A stretch of 64,000 nt of DNA from positions 5,274,001 through 5,338,000 of the forward strand of contig NZ_CP107841.1 in NCBI RefSeq assembly GCF_036346855.1, in the 5' to 3' direction. The position numbers and the translations under genes are program-made. Of the stretch, positions 60,795-64,000 are shown in pieces. Every line of letters starts with the position of its first letter. Positions within the stretch are counted from its first letter, which is position 1. A model generated the notes under the pieces. That model saw nothing but the letters and a program-made list of their open reading frames with translations. It made no database searches and had not been told where the DNA came from. The DNA is from Streptomyces europaeiscabiei (GTDB lineage: Bacteria > Actinomycetota > Actinomycetes > Streptomycetales > Streptomycetaceae).

Positions 60795-62012
60795 GTGACC
60801 GTGGAGAGCACTGCCGCGCGCAAGCCGCGACGCAGCGCCGCAGGCAAGACCGGCACCACCGGCAGCAAGGCCGCCGGCACCACCGGGACCAGGCGGGCCA
60901 CTGCGAAGAAGCCGACCGACGCGCAGCCCGAGCTCATTCAGCTGCTGACGCCCGAGGGCAGGCGCGTCAAGAACGCCGAGTACGACCCGTTCGTCGCCGA
61001 CATCACCGCCGACGAGATGCGTGGTCTGTACCGCGACATGGTGCTGACGCGCCGCTTCGACGCCGAGGCCACCTCCCTGCAGCGCCAGGGCGAGCTGGGC
61101 CTGTGGGCGTCGCTGCTCGGCCAGGAGGCCGCCCAGATCGGCTCCGGGCGGGCCACCCGTGAGGACGACTACGTCTTCCCGACCTACCGTGAGCACGGCG
61201 TCGCCTGGTGCCGCGGCGTCGACCCGACCAATCTGCTCGGCATGTTCCGCGGTGTGAACAACGGCGGCTGGGACCCGAACAGCAACAACTTCCACCTCTA
61301 CACGATCGTCATCGGCTCCCAGGCGCTGCACGCCACGGGCTACGCCATGGGCGTCGCCAAGGACGGCGCCGACTCGGCGGTCATCGCCTACTTCGGCGAC
61401 GGCGCGTCCAGCCAGGGCGACGTCGCCGAGGCGTTCACCTTCTCCGCGGTCTACAACGCGCCGGTCGTGTTCTTCTGCCAGAACAACCAGTGGGCCATCT
61501 CGGAGCCCACGGAGAAGCAGACCCGCGTCCCGCTGTACCAGCGCGCCCAGGGCTTCGGCTTCCCGGGCGTCCGCGTCGACGGCAACGACGTCCTGGCCTG
61601 CCTCGCGGTCACCAAGTGGGCGCTGGAGCGCGCCCGCCGGGGCGAGGGCCCCACCCTGGTGGAGGCGTTCACGTACCGCATGGGCGCCCACACGACCTCC
61701 GACGACCCCACCCGTTACCGTCACGACGACGAGCGGGTGGCCTGGGAGGCCAAGGACCCGATCGCGCGTCTGCGCGGTTACCTGGAGTCCGAAACGGACA
61801 CGAACGAGGGATTCTTCGCGGAACTCGAAGCGGAGAGCGAGGCGTTGGGAAGGCGAGTGCGCGAAGTGGTGCGTGCCATGCCCGACCCGGACCACTTCGC
61901 CATCTTCGAGAACGCGTACGCGGACGGACACGCGCTGGTGGACGAGGAGCGCGCCCAGTTCGCCGCGTACCAGGCGTCGTTCGCCGATGTGGACGTAGAG
62001 GAGGGCGAGTAG
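60795..62012 (+). CDS. bkdA2: Branched-chain alpha-keto acid dehydrogenase E1 alpha (second copy)
   Basis: A 405-residue E1 alpha. GTG 60795 has GGAGGAG upstream. A lysine/alanine/threonine-rich basic N-terminus (about 45 residues, ARKPRRSAAGKTGTTGSKAAG) precedes the fold, unlike the first copy. The TPP motif GDGASSQGDVAEAF...QNNQW and the substrate pocket VFPTYREHGVAW are intact. Sequence is clearly related to bkdA at 42781 but diverged, closer to pyruvate/acetoin-type E1 in places (LQRQGELGLWASLLGQEAAQ), so substrate range is less certain. Starts the second BCDH operon. Confidence 0.93.
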   Translation: MTVESTAARKPRRSAAGKTGTTGSKAAGTTGTRRATAKKPTDAQPELIQLLTPEGRRVKNAEYDPFVADITADEMRGLYRDMVLTRRFDAEATSLQRQGELGLWASLLGQEAAQIGSGRATREDDYVFPTYREHGVAWCRGVDPTNLLGMFRGVNNGGWDPNSNNFHLYTIVIGSQALHATGYAMGVAKDGADSAVIAYFGDGASSQGDVAEAFTFSAVYNAPVVFFCQNNQWAISEPTEKQTRVPLYQRAQGFGFPGVRVDGNDVLACLAVTKWALERARRGEGPTLVEAFTYRMGAHTTSDDPTRYRHDDERVAWEAKDPIARLRGYLESETDTNEGFFAELEAESEALGRRVREVVRAMPDPDHFAIFENAYADGHALVDEERAQFAAYQASFADVDVEEGE

Positions 62013-62014
62013 CG

Positions 62015-63043
62015 ATGACCACGCAGACAGCCGCGCAGGCGGCAGGCCAGACCGCCGGGCATTCCGCCGTGAAGAGCATGGCGATCGCCAAGGCGATCAA
62101 CGAATCGCTGCGCAGGGCCCTCGAAGCCGACCCCAAGGTGCTCGTCATGGGCGAGGACGTCGGCAAGCTCGGTGGTGTGTTCCGGGTGACGGACGGCCTC
62201 CAGAAGGACTTCGGCGAGGAGCGGGTGATCGACACCCCGCTCGCCGAGTCGGGCATCGTCGGCACCGCCATCGGCCTCGCCCTGCGCGGGTACCGCCCGG
62301 TGGTCGAAATCCAGTTCGATGGCTTCGTCTTCCCCGCGTACGACCAGATCGTCACCCAGCTCGCCAAGATGCACGCGCGCTCGCTGGGCAAGGTCAAGCT
62401 CCCGGTCGTCGTCCGTATCCCCTACGGCGGCGGCATCGGCGCGGTCGAGCACCACTCCGAGTCCCCGGAGGCGCTGTTCGCGCACGTGGCGGGCCTGAAG
62501 GTGGTCTCGCCGTCGAACGCGTCGGACGCCTACTGGATGATGCAGCAGGCCATCCAGAGCGACGACCCGGTGATCTTCTTCGAGCCCAAGCGGCGCTACT
62601 GGGACAAGGCCGAGGTCAATCCGGAAGCCATCCCCGGCCCGCTGCACAAGGCCCGTGTAGTCCGTGAGGGCACCGACCTCACGCTGGCCGCGTACGGCCC
62701 GATGGTGAAGCTCTGCCAGGAGGTCGCCGACGCGGCCGCCGAGGAGGGCCGGGCGCTGGAGATCCTGGACCTGCGGTCGGTGTCCCCGCTGGACTTCGAC
62801 TCGATCCAGGCGTCCGTGGAGAGGACCCGCCGTCTGGTGGTGGTCCATGAGGCCCCGGTGTTCTTCGGTTCGGGCGCGGAGATCGCCGCCCGCATCACCG
62901 AGCGGTGCTTCTACCACCTGGAGGCCCCCGTCCTCCGCGTCGGCGGGTACCACGCCCCTTATCCGCCGGCCCGCCTGGAGGAGGAGTACCTGCCGAATCT
63001 GGACCGGGTGCTCGACGCCGTCGACCGCTCGCTGGCGTTCTGA
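62015..63043 (+). CDS. bkdB2: Branched-chain alpha-keto acid dehydrogenase E1 beta (second copy)
   Basis: A 342-residue E1 beta, starting at ATG 62015 two bases after the E1 alpha stop. MGEDVGKLGGVFRVTDGL, DTPLAESGIVGTAIGLAL, PYGGGIGAVEHHSESPEALF and the C-terminal LRSVSPLDFDSI are present. The extra ~15-residue Thr/Gln/Ala-rich N-terminus distinguishes it from the first copy at 43914. It pairs with the preceding E1 alpha. Confidence 0.94.
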   Translation: MTTQTAAQAAGQTAGHSAVKSMAIAKAINESLRRALEADPKVLVMGEDVGKLGGVFRVTDGLQKDFGEERVIDTPLAESGIVGTAIGLALRGYRPVVEIQFDGFVFPAYDQIVTQLAKMHARSLGKVKLPVVVRIPYGGGIGAVEHHSESPEALFAHVAGLKVVSPSNASDAYWMMQQAIQSDDPVIFFEPKRRYWDKAEVNPEAIPGPLHKARVVREGTDLTLAAYGPMVKLCQEVADAAAEEGRALEILDLRSVSPLDFDSIQASVERTRRLVVVHEAPVFFGSGAEIAARITERCFYHLEAPVLRVGGYHAPYPPARLEEEYLPNLDRVLDAVDRSLAF

Positions 63044-63053
63044 GGAGAGGTCC

Positions 63054-64000
63054 GTGACGACGATGACAGACACGTCTCCGCGCGAGTTCAAGATGCCCGA
63101 CGTGGGCGAGGGACTCACCGAGGCCGAGATCCTCAAGTGGTACGTCCAGCCCGGTGACACCGTCACCGACGGCCAGGTCGTCTGCGAGGTCGAGACGGCC
63201 AAGGCCGCCGTCGAACTGCCCATCCCGTACGACGGTGTCGTACGCGCGCTGCACTTCCCCGAGGGCACCACGGTCGACGTGGGCACGTCGATCATCGCGG
63301 TGGACGTGGCGGGCCGCGCTGGCCCGGCGTCCGCCCCTGCCTCAGCACCGGCATCGGCAGCGGCATCGGGCGAGGAAGCCGCGCCCGCCGCAGCCGCCGC
63401 GCCAGCCGCGAAGCCCGAGCCGGCGGCCAGGAAGATCGAGGGCCGTAAGCCGGTCCTCGTCGGCTACGGGGTCGCCGAGTCGTCCACGAAGCGCCGCCCC
63501 CGCAGGGGGGTCCCGGCCGCGGCAGCGCCCGCCGAGGACACGCTGTACGCGGCCACCGCGATCCAGGGTGTCCAGGGCGAGCTGAACGGGCACGGTTACG
63601 CCTCCGGCGGGCAGCGTCCGCTGGCGAAGCCGCCGGTCCGCAAGCTGGCCAAGGACCTCGGTGTGGACCTGACGACGATCACCCCGTCGGGCCCGGACGG
63701 CGTCATCACCCGCGAGGACGTCCACGCGGCCGTGGCCCCGCGAGAGGCCCCTGAGCCCGTGGTGGAGGCCGCCCCGGCCCAGGCCGCGCCCGCCGTCGCC
63801 CCGGCGCCGGTGGCGTCGTACGACGGCGCGCGGGAGACCCGTATCCCGGTCAAGGGGGTCCGGAAGGCCACGGCGGCGGCGATGGTCGGCTCGGCGTTCA
63901 CCGCGCCGCACGTCACGGAGTTCGTGACGGTCGACGTGACGCGCACGATGAAGCTGGTCGACGAGCTGAAGCAGGACAGGGACCTGGCGGGCCTGCGGGT
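63054..64000 (+). CDS. bkdC2: Dihydrolipoamide acyltransferase E2 (second copy), 3' end outside window
   Basis: 315 codons visible, cut by the window end. GTG 63054 has GGAGAGGT upstream, 10 bases after the E1 beta stop. A lipoyl domain with Lys50 in ETAKAAVELP, an Ala/Pro linker, the E3-binding domain (PPVRKLAKDLGVDLTTITPSGPDG) and the first part of the acyltransferase domain (RIPVKGVRKATAAAMV) are seen. The catalytic HRxxDG motif lies beyond the edge. Linkers are longer than in bkdC. Confidence 0.94.
   Translation, partial: MTTMTDTSPREFKMPDVGEGLTEAEILKWYVQPGDTVTDGQVVCEVETAKAAVELPIPYDGVVRALHFPEGTTVDVGTSIIAVDVAGRAGPASAPASAPASAAASGEEAAPAAAAAPAAKPEPAARKIEGRKPVLVGYGVAESSTKRRPRRGVPAAAAPAEDTLYAATAIQGVQGELNGHGYASGGQRPLAKPPVRKLAKDLGVDLTTITPSGPDGVITREDVHAAVAPREAPEPVVEAAPAQAAPAVAPAPVASYDGARETRIPVKGVRKATAAAMVGSAFTAPHVTEFVTVDVTRTMKLVDELKQDRDLAGLR

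Overview
The window is from the chromosome of a high-GC actinomycete, almost certainly a Streptomyces. The signs are the third-position GC bias, frequent GTG starts, the gene order gyrA - DUF3566 - tRNA-Ile - ppiA - rhomboid - crgA - DUF881 - class E sortases - pknB/pbpA/ftsW/pstP/fha, a bacterial proteasome activator, and exact copies of the Streptomyces parS site (GTTTCACGTGAAAC). Position 1 lies inside gyrA. In this genus gyrA sits just after gyrB/recF/dnaN, so the origin of replication should lie about 10 kb off the left edge; the parS sites and scattered DnaA boxes fit that.

Layout. 1-5.6 kb: gyrA tail, a DUF3566 membrane protein, tRNA-Ile, a decayed tRNA-like relic, small secreted and membrane proteins. 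6-12 kb: a Ser/Thr kinase, an HTH regulator with a likely operator, tRNA-Ala, parS, a DUF5324 protein, cyclophilin and rhomboid. 12-17.2 kb: a DnaA-box cluster, then the division gene crgA, then a DUF881 protein, three class E sortases and a PabA/TrpG glutaminase in one tight run. 17.4-25.5 kb (minus strand): the growth and division operon fhaA-fhaB-pstP-ftsW/rodA-pbpA-pknB. 26-30 kb: tRNA-Leu, parS, a secreted GH127 arabinofuranosidase with an embedded LamG domain, and a decayed stretch with an HxlR relic. 30-37.9 kb: DUF2252, a J-domain protein, rhodanese, an acyl-CoA dehydrogenase behind a KstR-like box, a DUF5819/HTTM pair and a TrmH methylase. 38-46.3 kb: paaN, paaH, a TetR regulator, BkdR and the first branched-chain keto-acid dehydrogenase (BCDH) operon. 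46.4-50 kb: molybdenum cofactor genes and a K+ channel, with three parS sites at their junction. 50-55.3 kb: a Drr-type ABC exporter, a quinone oxidoreductase and bpa, separated by tandem-repeat spacers. 55.3-60.2 kb: two divergent PknB-like kinases and an APH-family phosphotransferase. 60.8-64 kb: a second BCDH operon, cut off by the window end.

How the genes connect. The left half is cell-envelope and division machinery: PknB and PstP form a kinase/phosphatase pair, FhaA/FhaB read the phosphothreonines, PbpA and FtsW/RodA build wall, CrgA moderates division and sortases attach surface proteins. The right half is acyl-CoA catabolism. One palindrome, ACCGAAC(A/G)ATCGGT, lies in both the paaN/paaH and the bkdR/bkdA promoter regions, so the TetR protein encoded between them may control both pathways. 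I found no prophage, transposon, CRISPR array or secondary-metabolite cluster. The most unusual items are the parS sites built into the moeA stop and channel start, the shared TetR operator, and a 199-bp tandem duplication.
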